64,000 bases of DNA from positions 248,001-312,000 of the forward strand of contig NZ_JAJAPX010000003.1 in assembly GCF_020523965.1 (NCBI RefSeq), written 5' to 3'. The position numbers were made by a program, and so were the translations under genes. Below, piece by piece: positions 1 through 8,637 of the stretch. Source of the stretch: Neotamlana sargassicola (GTDB lineage: Bacteria; Bacteroidota; Bacteroidia; Flavobacteriales; Flavobacteriaceae). The notes beneath the pieces are model-generated. The model was not told where the DNA came from and made no database searches. It saw only the letters and a list, made by a program, of their open reading frames with translations. Every line of letters starts with the position of its first letter. The stretch's first letter is position 1.

Positions 1-696
1 AAATGTGGTTATCAAGTTTTACAAACAGCTTTTCCTGAAGCTATGGTAATTACGGATGAAAGTGAAAATATAATTTCGAATATTGATTTTGATATTGAGC
101 CAACCGTAATTGCATTTGGAGTAGGCGTAGGACAAAACACAGAAACAGTAAAAGCGTTTGAAGCCTTTTTAATAATAAATAAAACACCATTAGTTATTGA
201 CGCTGATGGCTTAAATATTTTAGCTAAAAACCAAAATTTATTAGAATTATTACCGCCAGAATCTGTTTTAACACCACATCCCAAAGAATTAGAACGATTA
301 ATTGGATCGTGGGCAAACGATTTTGAAAAGTTAGATAAAGCCAAAGCTTTCGCCGAAAAACACAACGTTATTTTAGTAATTAAAGGCGCAAATACCATTA
401 CTATTTTTAATAATAAGCAGTATATAAACACAACAGGAAATCCTGGATTAGCAACTGCCGGTAGTGGCGATGTTTTAACAGGAATTATTACAGGATTAAT
501 TTCACAAGGTTATCATCCGTTAAGTGCTACTATTTTTGGAGTATATTTACACGGAAAAGCGGCCGATATAGCTGTTGAAGATTCTGGATATGAAAGTCTT
601 TTAGCTAGCGACGTTATAAATAACATCGGTAAAGCAATTATTGATTTATTTGCGCAACCAGAGCATCAAGAAGCGGCTCAACAAACTCCAGAATAA
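1..696 (+). CDS. nnrD: ADP-dependent NAD(P)H-hydrate dehydratase domain (C-terminal part of Nnr), 5' truncated
   Basis: The reading frame is open from base 1, so the gene begins outside the window; an internal ATG at 43 is not the start. The 231 visible residues are the ribokinase-like YjeF C-terminal domain, which dehydrates NAD(P)H hydrate back to NAD(P)H in the cytosol using ADP or ATP. Visible motifs in order are GVGVGQ, DADGLN, TPHPKELERLIG, VIKGANT and the signature GNPGLATAGSGDVLTGI, whose GSGD holds the catalytic Asp. In this group the domain is usually fused to an N-terminal epimerase domain, which cannot be seen here. The tail after the domain is Gln/Glu-rich. Family assignment is firm; whether the protein is bifunctional is inferred. 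Confidence 0.93.
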   Translation, partial: KCGYQVLQTAFPEAMVITDESENIISNIDFDIEPTVIAFGVGVGQNTETVKAFEAFLIINKTPLVIDADGLNILAKNQNLLELLPPESVLTPHPKELERLIGSWANDFEKLDKAKAFAEKHNVILVIKGANTITIFNNKQYINTTGNPGLATAGSGDVLTGIITGLISQGYHPLSATIFGVYLHGKAADIAVEDSGYESLLASDVINNIGKAIIDLFAQPEHQEAAQQTPE

Positions 697-761
697 AACG
701 TATTTGTATATGGTTAGTTGCGTTGATAAGCAATTGAGTTAGCAAACATTTACGAAATCAT

Positions 762-782
762 GAATATTCCGCAGGAATATTC
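762..782. repeat. Perfect 9-bp inverted repeat downstream of the toxin gene
   Basis: GAATATTCC, a 3-base loop GCA, then GGAATATTC. It lies in the 129-bp gap between nnr and the toxin-antitoxin pair and has no T-run, so it is a poor terminator. The surrounding bases look like the structured spacers that often flank accessory genes in Flavobacteriaceae; that resemblance is from memory. Confidence 0.6.
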
Positions 783-825
783 GCAAGTAGGGAAGAACAA
801 AGCAAATTGGTGGCTTCAAGTGCTT

Positions 826-1119
826 TTATTTTATCGGTTTTTGTTTCGTTCCTCTAAAGTTAATGATTTCAATTAATTCCTTTTTTGGTTGAATTCTGTA
901 GATTATATAATTGTTTTTGTCAACCAATCCTTTGTGAACATTATTATACTTTCCAGTTTGAGGATAAATTGTAGGATATTTGCTTATTCGAGTTAAAAGG
1001 TCATTAATATTCTGTTCTAAATTCAGAATTTCCATTATAGTCCATTCTTTCTCTAAATAATCTAAAACCTTGTCTAATCCATTTTCAGCTTGTGGTGTCC
1101 AAACGATTTTCAATGCCAT
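826..1119 (-). CDS. RelE/ParE family toxin
   Basis: A 97-residue basic protein with the RelE/ParE toxin layout: N-terminal strand KIVWTPQAENGLDKVLDYL, a long helix pair, then KYPTIYPQT, the strand NNYIIYRI and the closing strand IEIINFRGTKQ. This family acts either as a ribosome-dependent mRNA interferase (RelE) or a gyrase poison (ParE); the spacing around 'W.....Y' and the R near the end suit ParE-like members of Bacteroidetes but do not decide the target. Its start overlaps the end of the upstream antitoxin by 10 bp, as expected for translational coupling in a type II module. No catalytic test is possible from sequence alone. Confidence 0.85.
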   Translation of the reverse strand: MALKIVWTPQAENGLDKVLDYLEKEWTIMEILNLEQNINDLLTRISKYPTIYPQTGKYNNVHKGLVDKNNYIIYRIQPKKELIEIINFRGTKQKPIK

Positions 1120-1337
1120 TTTTCAAATCGTTTCATAACTGTTTCATTAGCTTTATATTCCTCATTATCAGCTTGCACCAAACCAGTCTTGATTTCTTCT
1201 TGTTCCTTTTTAGACATTTCACTCCACCAATCCACTTGCTCTTCCTCAAAAACAGATTTGATTTTTTTTAAAATGCTTTCTTTCTGTGTTTGAAGTAAAA
1301 GATGCATTAATTCTAGTTTTGTAGTCTCTATACTCAT
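1110..1337 (-). CDS. Antitoxin partner of the RelE/ParE toxin
   Basis: A 75-residue, highly charged, mostly helical protein with no obvious N-terminal DNA-binding domain. It sits directly upstream of the toxin and overlaps it by 10 bp. The acidic C-terminal half, with the segment VDWWSEMSKKEQEEI and the repeated 'WW..ms..E...I..G' pattern common in Bacteroidetes antitoxins, probably wraps the toxin. Function is inferred mainly from size, charge and position. It may repress its own promoter, but no clear operator was seen. Confidence 0.78.
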   Translation of the reverse strand: MSIETTKLELMHLLLQTQKESILKKIKSVFEEEQVDWWSEMSKKEQEEIKTGLVQADNEEYKANETVMKRFEKWH

Positions 1338-1357
1338 AATCCTAACTTTTATTATAA

Positions 1358-1365
1358 CAAAGATA
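1358..1365 (-). promoter_or_regulatory. Candidate -7 box for the toxin-antitoxin pair
   Basis: On the minus strand this reads TATCTTTG, a full match to the Bacteroidetes -7 consensus TAnnTTTG, 20 bp upstream of the antitoxin ATG. No well-spaced TTG -33 element was found. Confidence 0.5.
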
Positions 1366-1474
1366 GTTTTTTATCTACAAACTTTATTTCGAATTATTTA
1401 GATAATAATATTTTTAAGTTTGGACTTGAAATTTGATGATTTTCGATGTCTTCCAGCATTAAAGCCAACTAAAT

Positions 1475-2461
1475 TTAAGAATACTTGAGGCCAATTATAT
1501 TCGAAACTTCGTCGAGTAATGCAATTAATTTTCTGCTAAAATCGAAAGTCATTATGTCGCTTTCGGTTTTTCCAGATTTTATTAGGTCATTAAAATGAAT
1601 AGTTTCGAAGTTATAACCAATGGTTGTATAACCAAAATCTTTTGTTTCTTCAACGCCGTTTTTTGTAATGGTTACCGTTGACGGTTGATGAAACATGGTG
1701 TTTATTTTTATAGAAGCATCTTCAAAGGTAAAAATAGCTTCTGTGGGTAAAACTTCTTTAATAGAGCTTTTTAACTGTGCTTCAACACCATTTTTATAAT
1801 TAAAAGTCATAGTGCATGAAGCATCTACTTCATTTTCAAAAAAGGTAGCATCGGCGTTAATATGTTCCGGTATTCCTAAAGTTGATAGTGCCACAAAAAT
1901 AGGGTAAATGCCAATATCTAAAAGGCTTCCGCCACCAAGGTTTTTACCAAATAAACGTTTGCTTTCATCAAATGGTCTTGAAAAGCCAAAATCGGCTTTC
2001 AGGTTTAACAACTTTCCGTGAGTCTCGTTTTTTATTTCGTTTAACACGAATTGATAATGCGGTAAAAATGCTGTCCAAAGTGCTTCCATGAGCAAGGTGT
2101 TGTTTTCCTTTGCACAGGTAATCATATCTTCAACTTCGTTGGCATTCATGGCAAAAGGCTTTTCGCATAAAACGGCAATTCCTTTTTGTAAGCACATTAT
2201 GGTATTTTCCTTATGGAACACGTGTGGTGTGGCAATGTAAACAGCATCAATATTACTGTCGTTTGCTAAATCTTCATAGCTTGCATAGGCTTTTTTCGCT
2301 TGGTATGTATTAGCAAAATCATCGGCTTTTTCTTGAGTTCTAGAAGCCACAGCATATAATTCGGCATCGGGAATTGTAAGTAAATCTTTGGCAAATTTAT
2401 GGGCTATATTTCCTAAGCCAATAATGCCCCATTTAATAACTTTTTTATCTTGTTTCAACAT
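1475..2461 (-). CDS. Gfo/Idh/MocA family NAD(P)-dependent oxidoreductase
   Basis: A 328-residue cytosolic dehydrogenase. The N-terminal Rossmann fold shows the nucleotide-binding motif WGIIGLGNIAHKFA near residues 11-24, and the family EKP motif occurs as CEKPFA near residue 100, with the Lys expected in catalysis. The second domain carries MEALWTAFLPHY and GGGSLLDIGIYP, typical of the dihydrodiol dehydrogenase/glucose-fructose oxidoreductase branch. Its start overlaps the end of the symporter gene by 17 bp, so it is the last gene of the PIG-L operon. A role in oxidising or epimerising the sugar derivative brought in by that symporter is inferred; the substrate is unknown. Confidence 0.9.
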   Translation of the reverse strand: MLKQDKKVIKWGIIGLGNIAHKFAKDLLTIPDAELYAVASRTQEKADDFANTYQAKKAYASYEDLANDSNIDAVYIATPHVFHKENTIMCLQKGIAVLCEKPFAMNANEVEDMITCAKENNTLLMEALWTAFLPHYQFVLNEIKNETHGKLLNLKADFGFSRPFDESKRLFGKNLGGGSLLDIGIYPIFVALSTLGIPEHINADATFFENEVDASCTMTFNYKNGVEAQLKSSIKEVLPTEAIFTFEDASIKINTMFHQPSTVTITKNGVEETKDFGYTTIGYNFETIHFNDLIKSGKTESDIMTFDFSRKLIALLDEVSNIIGLKYS

Positions 2462-4250
2462 CTTTCGTGTTTAGTTTTTGAATTAAATATGCAATACACA
2501 TGACCAATACACAGCCGAATAAATTAAGCCATAAATAAGGCATCCAGTTAAACCACCAACCGACAATTACTATTATTTGAGTAATAATTGCGGCGGTAAA
2601 AACGGCATTTGCTTTTATAAATTTTGTAAAAAAGGCCAGTAAAAATATTCCTAAAACATTACCGTAAAAAATCGACCCGATAATATTTACCAGTTGTATT
2701 AAATTTTCGGCAAGATTTGCAAAACAAGCAATAATTATGGCAACAACACCCCAAACTAAAGTGAAAATTTTGGTCATTTTTACCATGTGCTTTTCATCTT
2801 TTTCACCTTTGTAATTTCTGCCGTATAAATCTATAGATGTTATTGTAGCCAAGGCATTAACCTCGGATGCAGTTGACGACATGGCAGCACTTAAAATTAC
2901 GGCTAACAGCAAACCGATCAATCCTTTAGGTAAATAGATTAAAATAAAGGTGATAAACATATAATCTCTGTCGTTGGTTTGGGTGTCTTTTGCAGAGGCT
3001 TTATAGAATGTGGATAATGCTTCTTTTTTAGTTTTATAAGCTTCAGAATTTTTATTTAATGCATTTAATTCTGATGCAAGCTTTTGGTATTGCCTAGCAT
3101 AACTAGTATCTACCGCTTGCTTTATTAAAAATTTAGAATGTAAACGGTAGGTTTTGTCAATACTATCTAATTTATTTAATTGTTGTTTAGTTGCTTCCGA
3201 TTTTTTTTCAGCATAAGCAATACTTAAACTTTTTTTCTGATTAAATAATTCATGTTGTTGTTGTTGAAGGCTTTTGTATTCCGAAGCATATTCCGAAGCC
3301 AATACTTTTTTGGTTGAAGTATCAATAAAATTTAATGGCGACGGGTTAAATTGATAAAACACAAATACCATAACGCCAACTAAAAGAATAAAAAATTGCA
3401 TAGGCACTTTTAGTAAACCGTTAAAAATTAATCCCATCTGCATTTCTTTTTTATTCTTTCCAGATAAATAACGTTGCACCTGGCTTTGGTCGGTACCAAA
3501 ATAAGAGAGCATTAAAAATGTACCACCAATTAAACCGGTCCAAACGGTATATCTGTTTTCTAAATCGAACGAAAAATCGAGTATTTCCATACGATTATTT
3601 GCACCTGCAATTTCAAGCGCATCGGTAAACGAAACATCGTCTGGAATTAAGTTTAAAATAATAAACAAAGCAGCGAGCATGCCAGCGAAAATGACAAACA
3701 TTTGCTGCTTTTGGGTTACGGTAACAGCTTTTGTGCCTCCAGAAACGGTGTAAATAATTACTAAAACACCAATAATAATGTTAAGTGTTACTATGTTCCA
3801 ACCTAAAACAATCGATAAAATAATGGCAGGAGCAAAAATGGTAATACCAGCAGCTAAACCGCGTTGTATTAAAAATAAAGTTGCTGTTAACGTTCTGGTT
3901 TTTAAATCGAAACGGTCTTCAAGAAATTCGTAAGCCGTATAAACTTTTAAGCGATGATATAGTGGAATAAAAACCAAACAAATAATTACCATGGCAATAG
4001 GTAAACCAAAGTAAAATTGTACAAATCCCATACCATCGGAAAAGGCTTGACCGGTAGTTGATAAAAATGTAATGGCACTGGCTTGTGTTGCCATAACCGA
4101 TAAACCAATAGTCCACCACTGCGTGCTGTTACCGCCTTTTACATAATCTTGCACGCTTTTGCTTCCGCGGGTTTTCCAAGTACCATAACCAACAATAGTT
4201 AATAAGGTTACAATAAGAACTGCCCAATCTATCCAATTTAAACTATGCAT
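2445..4250 (-). CDS. Sodium:solute symporter (SSS family) with a long hydrophilic insertion
   Basis: A 601-residue inner-membrane transporter of the SSS/SGLT fold. Hydrophobic segments begin at residue 9, and family motifs include VKGGNSTQWWTIGLSVMATQ near residues 37-56, a GGTKAV turn near 170, and SAAMSSTASEVNALAT near 450-465. Between two membrane segments, about residues 305-425, is an unusually long charged, helix-forming insertion rich in Gln, Lys and Ala; many Bacteroidetes SSS proteins have something similar. The start lies two bases after the stop of a 38-residue membrane peptide. Substrate is not readable; the operon (deacetylase and Gfo/Idh/MocA enzyme) suggests a sugar or amino-sugar derivative. 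Confidence 0.92.
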   Translation of the reverse strand: MHSLNWIDWAVLIVTLLTIVGYGTWKTRGSKSVQDYVKGGNSTQWWTIGLSVMATQASAITFLSTTGQAFSDGMGFVQFYFGLPIAMVIICLVFIPLYHRLKVYTAYEFLEDRFDLKTRTLTATLFLIQRGLAAGITIFAPAIILSIVLGWNIVTLNIIIGVLVIIYTVSGGTKAVTVTQKQQMFVIFAGMLAALFIILNLIPDDVSFTDALEIAGANNRMEILDFSFDLENRYTVWTGLIGGTFLMLSYFGTDQSQVQRYLSGKNKKEMQMGLIFNGLLKVPMQFFILLVGVMVFVFYQFNPSPLNFIDTSTKKVLASEYASEYKSLQQQQHELFNQKKSLSIAYAEKKSEATKQQLNKLDSIDKTYRLHSKFLIKQAVDTSYARQYQKLASELNALNKNSEAYKTKKEALSTFYKASAKDTQTNDRDYMFITFILIYLPKGLIGLLLAVILSAAMSSTASEVNALATITSIDLYGRNYKGEKDEKHMVKMTKIFTLVWGVVAIIIACFANLAENLIQLVNIIGSIFYGNVLGIFLLAFFTKFIKANAVFTAAIITQIIVIVGWWFNWMPYLWLNLFGCVLVMCIAYLIQKLNTKDVETR

Positions 4251-4252
4251 AA

Positions 4253-4369
4253 TTAAAAAGCTCGCATGATTAAGTAAAAAATAACAAGATATGCCAAATT
4301 AGCGATTAAAACTATGGAGTATAATTTTAACCAAGGTTGTTTGGTGTTGTTTTCGTTTTCTGGGGTCAT
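4253..4369 (-). CDS. 38-residue single-span membrane peptide, translationally coupled
   Basis: This small gene encodes MTPENENNTKQPWLKLYSIV and then a hydrophobic stretch ending YLIMRAF: a charged N-terminus followed by one membrane span of about 18 residues. Its ATG overlaps the stop of the PIG-L gene as TAATG, and its TAA ends two bases before the symporter ATG. That tight packing on both sides, plus the polar-then-hydrophobic composition, supports a real gene although it is very short. Small peptides of this kind are often companion subunits of transporters; here that role with the SSS symporter is an inference from position only. Confidence 0.7.
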   Translation of the reverse strand: MTPENENNTKQPWLKLYSIVLIANLAYLVIFYLIMRAF

Positions 4370-6894
4370 TAGTCGTTTAGTTTGCTATTGTTTTCAAGAT
4401 TGTCTTTTCCTAGAGAAAGCATGTTCGCGAATAGGCGATAAGCTCCCGAAACACCTTCGGGAAACTCTCTAAAAAAGCTTAAACCTGTATACATGTAATA
4501 GCCTTTGCCATGTTTTGCTACCAGTAAACTTCCTTTTTTAGCCGATTCTTTTTTATCGTGCATGGATAAAATAGGAGTAAAGGCCTTGTCCCATTTATTA
4601 GGAAAATACAAACCGCGCTCTTGAGTCCAACCTTCAAAATCTTTTGCTGTAATTTTGTTAGGTGTATTTAATATGTCGTGATTAGGTTCTAAAAATTTAA
4701 CTTCGGCATTTTCGTCGGTTACACGATCTCTTGAAAGCTCTAAATTATAAGGTGCAATATGGTCGGTTTTTAAACGATGACTTGTGTTGTATTGCACAAT
4801 CATATTTCCTCCGTTTTCAACAAAATTAAATAGGGTTTCCTGCTTAAATTTTAAATCCTCAAGGGTATTGTAAGCTCTAATACCAACTATAACGGCATCG
4901 AAATTACTTAAAGTTTCAGTTGTAATTTCATTGGATTTTAAAATACGAACATGATAGCCAATTTGTTGTAAACTTTCAGGTACCACATCGCCAGAGCCTT
5001 CAATATAAGCAATGTTTTCACCACGTTTTTTTATGTCTAATCTTACTACTTTGCTTTCGCTTGGTAATAAAACGGTTTGGTTAGGAATATGATCGTAGTT
5101 AATTTCTATAAGTTCTTTACTAAAGGTTTTATTATTTAAATGAAGCGCAGGCGAAATATAACCTTCGTGTTGATTTTCTGGGGGAATTACCGTAAAAACA
5201 AGTGTTTGTTCTTCATCTTTATTTTGAATTGAAACGTTTTGCTTTTTCGGGTAAACGCTCCAACCTTCTGGATGATTAAGTTCTAAATAGCCATCAATAT
5301 TATTCGTGCCTGCTTTTACAACTACGGGAATTTCCTTTTGATTGGAAGTATTGAAAATAATTACTTTTTCAGGTATTTTTACTGAAGCTTCAGGAATAAT
5401 TTCGAAAGGTCGGTATAATTCACCTTTATCGGGTTTTGCATAACGTTGAATTACCGGTTTTGTAATGGTAATTGGTGTGTTTTCAATTAATAAATTAAAA
5501 TCTACGTTGTAAACACGAGGCGTTTCGGGTAAGCCAATAAGGTTTTTATCGTTTACTTTATACATGCCTAAAGTACCATTTTCGGTGAGCCAATAGGGTG
5601 TTGTTGGTTCTCGATTCTCGTTTATTTTTAAAACCTCTTTAAAAGTGTATGCTATATTGTTTTTAAGCTGAATATCTTTTGAAATGCTTACTGCATTATC
5701 CTTTTTTATACTAACTAAAGTTATTGGTGTATTGCTTCGGTTTAAAACTTCTAAATTTATTGTAACCAAACCGTTTGGAGTTGCCCAATGGGTGTCTGCT
5801 GAAGCCTCTAAATACAAGCCAGCACACATTTGTATAATATCCTTTAAGGCTTTAGTTTTAAGGTTTTTCCAATGTTTATCTTCAATGTTTTGAAGTAGTT
5901 TATAAGCTTGAACAAGTTGCGGTAAATGCATAGAAGGATTGCTGAAATTGAAGTTATTTTCAACTTCATATAAAATAGCTCCAATAGCTTCGCCACCTTT
6001 TATACGATTCCATGACGTATCAATGCCTTCAAAAATAGAATTTGAGCCCTGTAAAGGTTCTCCTTTTAAAAATTCGATATAGTCTTTACTGCTTCCTCGG
6101 CTAGAAAGACGACCGAAACCTTGACATAGGTGCTGACTCCTAGAAATGGCTGCAATTTCGTTGTTAGATAAGCCTTTATGCGGATAATAAACACCAACAT
6201 CGAGAGCCAACATATTGCTTTTATCAACTTTATCGAATGCTTCGCGACTGCCATAACGCCACCAACTGGTGTTGTAAAACAAGCGTTTAGGTTGCCACGG
6301 ACTTACAATATTGTTTAAGTTTGAAAATGCCGAAGCATTGCCAGCTAAATCGAAAGCCTCAACACTTAACATGGCAGAACTAGTGTGATGGCCATGGGTA
6401 GTTCCGGGTGTTCTGTGGTCGAAACGGTTAATTATTACATCGGGTTTAAATTTTCGTATGGCTAAAACCACATCACTTAAAACTTGGTTTTTATCCCAAA
6501 TTTCTAAGGTCTCGTCTGGGTGTTTTGAGTAGCCAAAATCGTTAGCGCGAGTAAATAGTTGTTCGCCGCCATCTACACGGCGTGCTGCTAAAAGTTCTTG
6601 TGTACGCATAACACCTAAAAGTTCGCGAATTTCTGGTCCTATTAAGTTTTGTCCGCCATCGCCACGCGTTAACGAAAGGTAAGCAGTGCGGGCTTTTTCG
6701 TGATTTGCCATGTAGGCAATTAACGCCGTGTTTTCGTCGTCTGGATGCGCTGCAATATATAAAACCGAACCTAAAAAATTAAGTTTTTGTATGGCTTCGT
6801 AAATGTTTGAAGATGTAGGTTTTGCTGGTTTTTGAGCATGGATTTTATAGCTCGAAAACATTAAAATTATACTTAATAAAATAAGCTTGCGCAT
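4369..6894 (-). CDS. Secreted PIG-L/LmbE-family deacetylase, large Bacteroidetes type
   Basis: From the ATG at 6894 the protein has about 841 residues and begins with a signal peptide (MRKLILLSIILMF...HAQ). A longer frame begins at 6921, but a -7 promoter box overlaps that codon, so the later start is preferred. The PIG-L domain shows the metal motif AAHPDDEN, LTRGDGGQN and, further on, THGHHTSS, matching zinc-dependent N-deacetylases of amino sugars. The middle is beta-sandwich-like and the last 200 residues resemble a ThuA/glutamine-amidotransferase-like fold (DAVIVGIRAYNT, FVENGGNMIVQYN). It is the first gene of the operon with the membrane peptide, symporter and oxidoreductase. Likely a periplasmic deacylase of an amino-sugar compound; substrate unknown. 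Confidence 0.88.
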   Translation of the reverse strand: MRKLILLSIILMFSSYKIHAQKPAKPTSSNIYEAIQKLNFLGSVLYIAAHPDDENTALIAYMANHEKARTAYLSLTRGDGGQNLIGPEIRELLGVMRTQELLAARRVDGGEQLFTRANDFGYSKHPDETLEIWDKNQVLSDVVLAIRKFKPDVIINRFDHRTPGTTHGHHTSSAMLSVEAFDLAGNASAFSNLNNIVSPWQPKRLFYNTSWWRYGSREAFDKVDKSNMLALDVGVYYPHKGLSNNEIAAISRSQHLCQGFGRLSSRGSSKDYIEFLKGEPLQGSNSIFEGIDTSWNRIKGGEAIGAILYEVENNFNFSNPSMHLPQLVQAYKLLQNIEDKHWKNLKTKALKDIIQMCAGLYLEASADTHWATPNGLVTINLEVLNRSNTPITLVSIKKDNAVSISKDIQLKNNIAYTFKEVLKINENREPTTPYWLTENGTLGMYKVNDKNLIGLPETPRVYNVDFNLLIENTPITITKPVIQRYAKPDKGELYRPFEIIPEASVKIPEKVIIFNTSNQKEIPVVVKAGTNNIDGYLELNHPEGWSVYPKKQNVSIQNKDEEQTLVFTVIPPENQHEGYISPALHLNNKTFSKELIEINYDHIPNQTVLLPSESKVVRLDIKKRGENIAYIEGSGDVVPESLQQIGYHVRILKSNEITTETLSNFDAVIVGIRAYNTLEDLKFKQETLFNFVENGGNMIVQYNTSHRLKTDHIAPYNLELSRDRVTDENAEVKFLEPNHDILNTPNKITAKDFEGWTQERGLYFPNKWDKAFTPILSMHDKKESAKKGSLLVAKHGKGYYMYTGLSFFREFPEGVSGAYRLFANMLSLGKDNLENNSKLND

Positions 6895-6918
6895 AATGTT
6901 GATTGGTTTGATAGCTAT

Positions 6919-6926
6919 CAAATATA
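6919..6926 (-). promoter_or_regulatory. Candidate -7 box for the PIG-L operon
   Basis: Minus-strand TATATTTG, matching TAnnTTTG, 25 bp upstream of the ATG at 6894. It overlaps the alternative upstream start codon at 6921 and so argues against it. Confidence 0.6.
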
Positions 6927-6954
6927 AAAAAGAAACCAGCAGAATAGCTGGTTT
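6924..6954 (-). terminator. Rho-independent terminator of the 6988 lipoprotein gene
   Basis: On the minus strand an 8-bp stem AAACCAGC/GCTGGTTT closes a 6-base loop (stem 6933-6954) and is followed by CTTTTTT. It also partly overlaps the PIG-L promoter. Confidence 0.75.
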
Positions 6955-6987
6955 TAAAATTTCTTTAACGATTTAAAACATTAATTA

Positions 6988-7455
6988 TTAAATACGTTTA
7001 TAGTTTATATTTTTTTCCTCTGGCTCTGCGGGTATTAAAGGTTGATTTTTGTTAAAGAATAATTGTTGAATAGAGTCCATACGTTTCATCATGCTTTTTA
7101 TTTGTTGGTCTTGATTGGTAAAACCATCAAAAAAGAAGTTTTTATGATTAAAACTTCCATTTATGGAATCGGTTTTAAAAAAATCATCGAAAAATGAATC
7201 GCTAAAAATAGAATGATTTTTAAAATGTTGTTGAAATTGAAGTTTAAGGCTATCATTAATTTTATTACCAGAAGAATAGCTATAAGAATAAATAGAATCG
7301 TATTTAATTAAATTACCAAATTCATCATACTCCTTATTTACTTGTACGTTTTCGTTGGGCTTAAGGTGGGAATCTGTTTTATTTTGCTGTTTTTCTTGTG
7401 AAGAACAGCTATTGCATAGTAAAAATAAAATCGGAATAACTTTAAGTGTTTTCAT
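6988..7455 (-). CDS. Hypothetical lipoprotein
   Basis: I do not recognise this 155-residue protein. It begins with a lipoprotein signal (MKTLKVIPILFLLCNSC), giving a probable lipidated Cys at residue 17. The mature part is polar, rich in Asn, Lys, Ser and Phe, with KEYDEFGNLIKYDSIYSYSY, a pattern seen in secreted Bacteroidetes proteins, and repeated DSFFDDFFKTDS and MKRMDSIQQLF segments. It is likely anchored in the outer or inner membrane facing the periplasm. It lies alone between the CorA operon and the PIG-L operon, with its own terminator downstream. Confidence 0.65.
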   Translation of the reverse strand: MKTLKVIPILFLLCNSCSSQEKQQNKTDSHLKPNENVQVNKEYDEFGNLIKYDSIYSYSYSSGNKINDSLKLQFQQHFKNHSIFSDSFFDDFFKTDSINGSFNHKNFFFDGFTNQDQQIKSMMKRMDSIQQLFFNKNQPLIPAEPEEKNINYKRI

Positions 7456-7537
7456 TATTTGTACATTTTAAATTAAACAAATTTTTAAGAATTCATTTTC
7501 AAAAAATATACCAAATGAAAAAATGACAGTTAAAATT

Positions 7538-8614
7538 TTACAACCACTTTTTACGTTTAAAATAATACATCATACCTAAAAATATAGCAATCATTACGCC
7601 CCAAACTACAAAATAGCCGTTTTTATAATGTAATTCCGGAATGTATTGAAAATTCATACCGTAAATGCCAGCAATAAAAGTAAGCGGAATAAAAATAGAA
7701 GCCATTATGGTAAGTACTTTCATAACTTCGTTCATTTTATTGCTAATGGTTGTCATGTACATATCCATTAAACTCCAAACCATTTCGCGATAAATTTCAA
7801 TGTTTTCGGAAACTTGAATTAAATGATCGTAAATATCGCGGTAATAGGTAATTGTTTTTGGTTTAATTAAGGTGTTCTCGTTTTTTTCGATGCGATTTAA
7901 AATTTCACGCAAAGGAAACATGGCGCGACGCACTCTTAAAATTTCTCGTTTTAAATTTTGAATATTCTGGCTAGTGTCGTCTTGCACGTTTCCTGAAAAA
8001 ATATCGCTTTCAAAATCTTCAATTTTATTGCCTAAAACTTCAATAACGCTAAAATAATGATCGACAATGGCATCCATTAATGTGTAAAGTAGGTAATCGG
8101 ACTGCATGTTTCGAATGCGACCTTTGGCATGGCGTAAACGATCTCTTACCGAATCGAATACATCGCCTTCGGCTTCTTGAAAACTAAGCACATAATCTTC
8201 TCCAAGAATAAAGCTAACCTGTTCTGAAATTATCGTGTCGTTCGCGTCGTAATACAACATTTTTAACACTACAAAAATATAATCGTCGTATTCATCTATT
8301 TTTGGGCGTTGCGAGGTGTTTACAATATCTTCTAAAACTAATGGATGTAATTCATAATGCTCGCCAATTTTTTCAATTGTATCTACATGGTTTAAACCAT
8401 TAACATTTATCCAGGTTATGGTTCCTGCTTTAAAGGAAAAGCATTCTTCAACATTTGTGAGTTCTTTTTCTATGCAGCTTTCTTTATTATAATCGAAAGA
8501 TTCAATAAAAAGCTTTTGGTCGGTTTTTTTTCCGGTATAAATAACACTTCCAGGGATTTGACCAATGCTTTTTTTAGAAAAAAGATGTCGAACTTTCTTA
8601 GCCTTTTTAATCAT
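7538..8614 (-). CDS. corA: Magnesium/cobalt transporter CorA
   Basis: A 358-residue CorA-family channel for Mg2+ (also Co2+ and Ni2+). The cytosolic funnel domain covers roughly residues 1-290. The two C-terminal membrane helices start with VLTIMASIFIPLTFIAGIYG, and the signature GMN is at about residues 319-321, followed by the periplasmic loop and the second helix VVWGVMIAIFLGMMYYF with a basic tail KRKKWL, all as expected. Length is normal for the family. It is the last gene of the leftward operon, 23 bp after the MscS-like gene, an arrangement that joins ion homeostasis genes. Confidence 0.95.
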   Translation of the reverse strand: MIKKAKKVRHLFSKKSIGQIPGSVIYTGKKTDQKLFIESFDYNKESCIEKELTNVEECFSFKAGTITWINVNGLNHVDTIEKIGEHYELHPLVLEDIVNTSQRPKIDEYDDYIFVVLKMLYYDANDTIISEQVSFILGEDYVLSFQEAEGDVFDSVRDRLRHAKGRIRNMQSDYLLYTLMDAIVDHYFSVIEVLGNKIEDFESDIFSGNVQDDTSQNIQNLKREILRVRRAMFPLREILNRIEKNENTLIKPKTITYYRDIYDHLIQVSENIEIYREMVWSLMDMYMTTISNKMNEVMKVLTIMASIFIPLTFIAGIYGMNFQYIPELHYKNGYFVVWGVMIAIFLGMMYYFKRKKWL

Positions 8615-8637
8615 AAAGTGCTGATATTATTTAATAA

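Noticed and set aside
12-431. 139-residue minus-strand frame inside nnr
   Set aside because: Antisense shadow of the well-supported YjeF domain.
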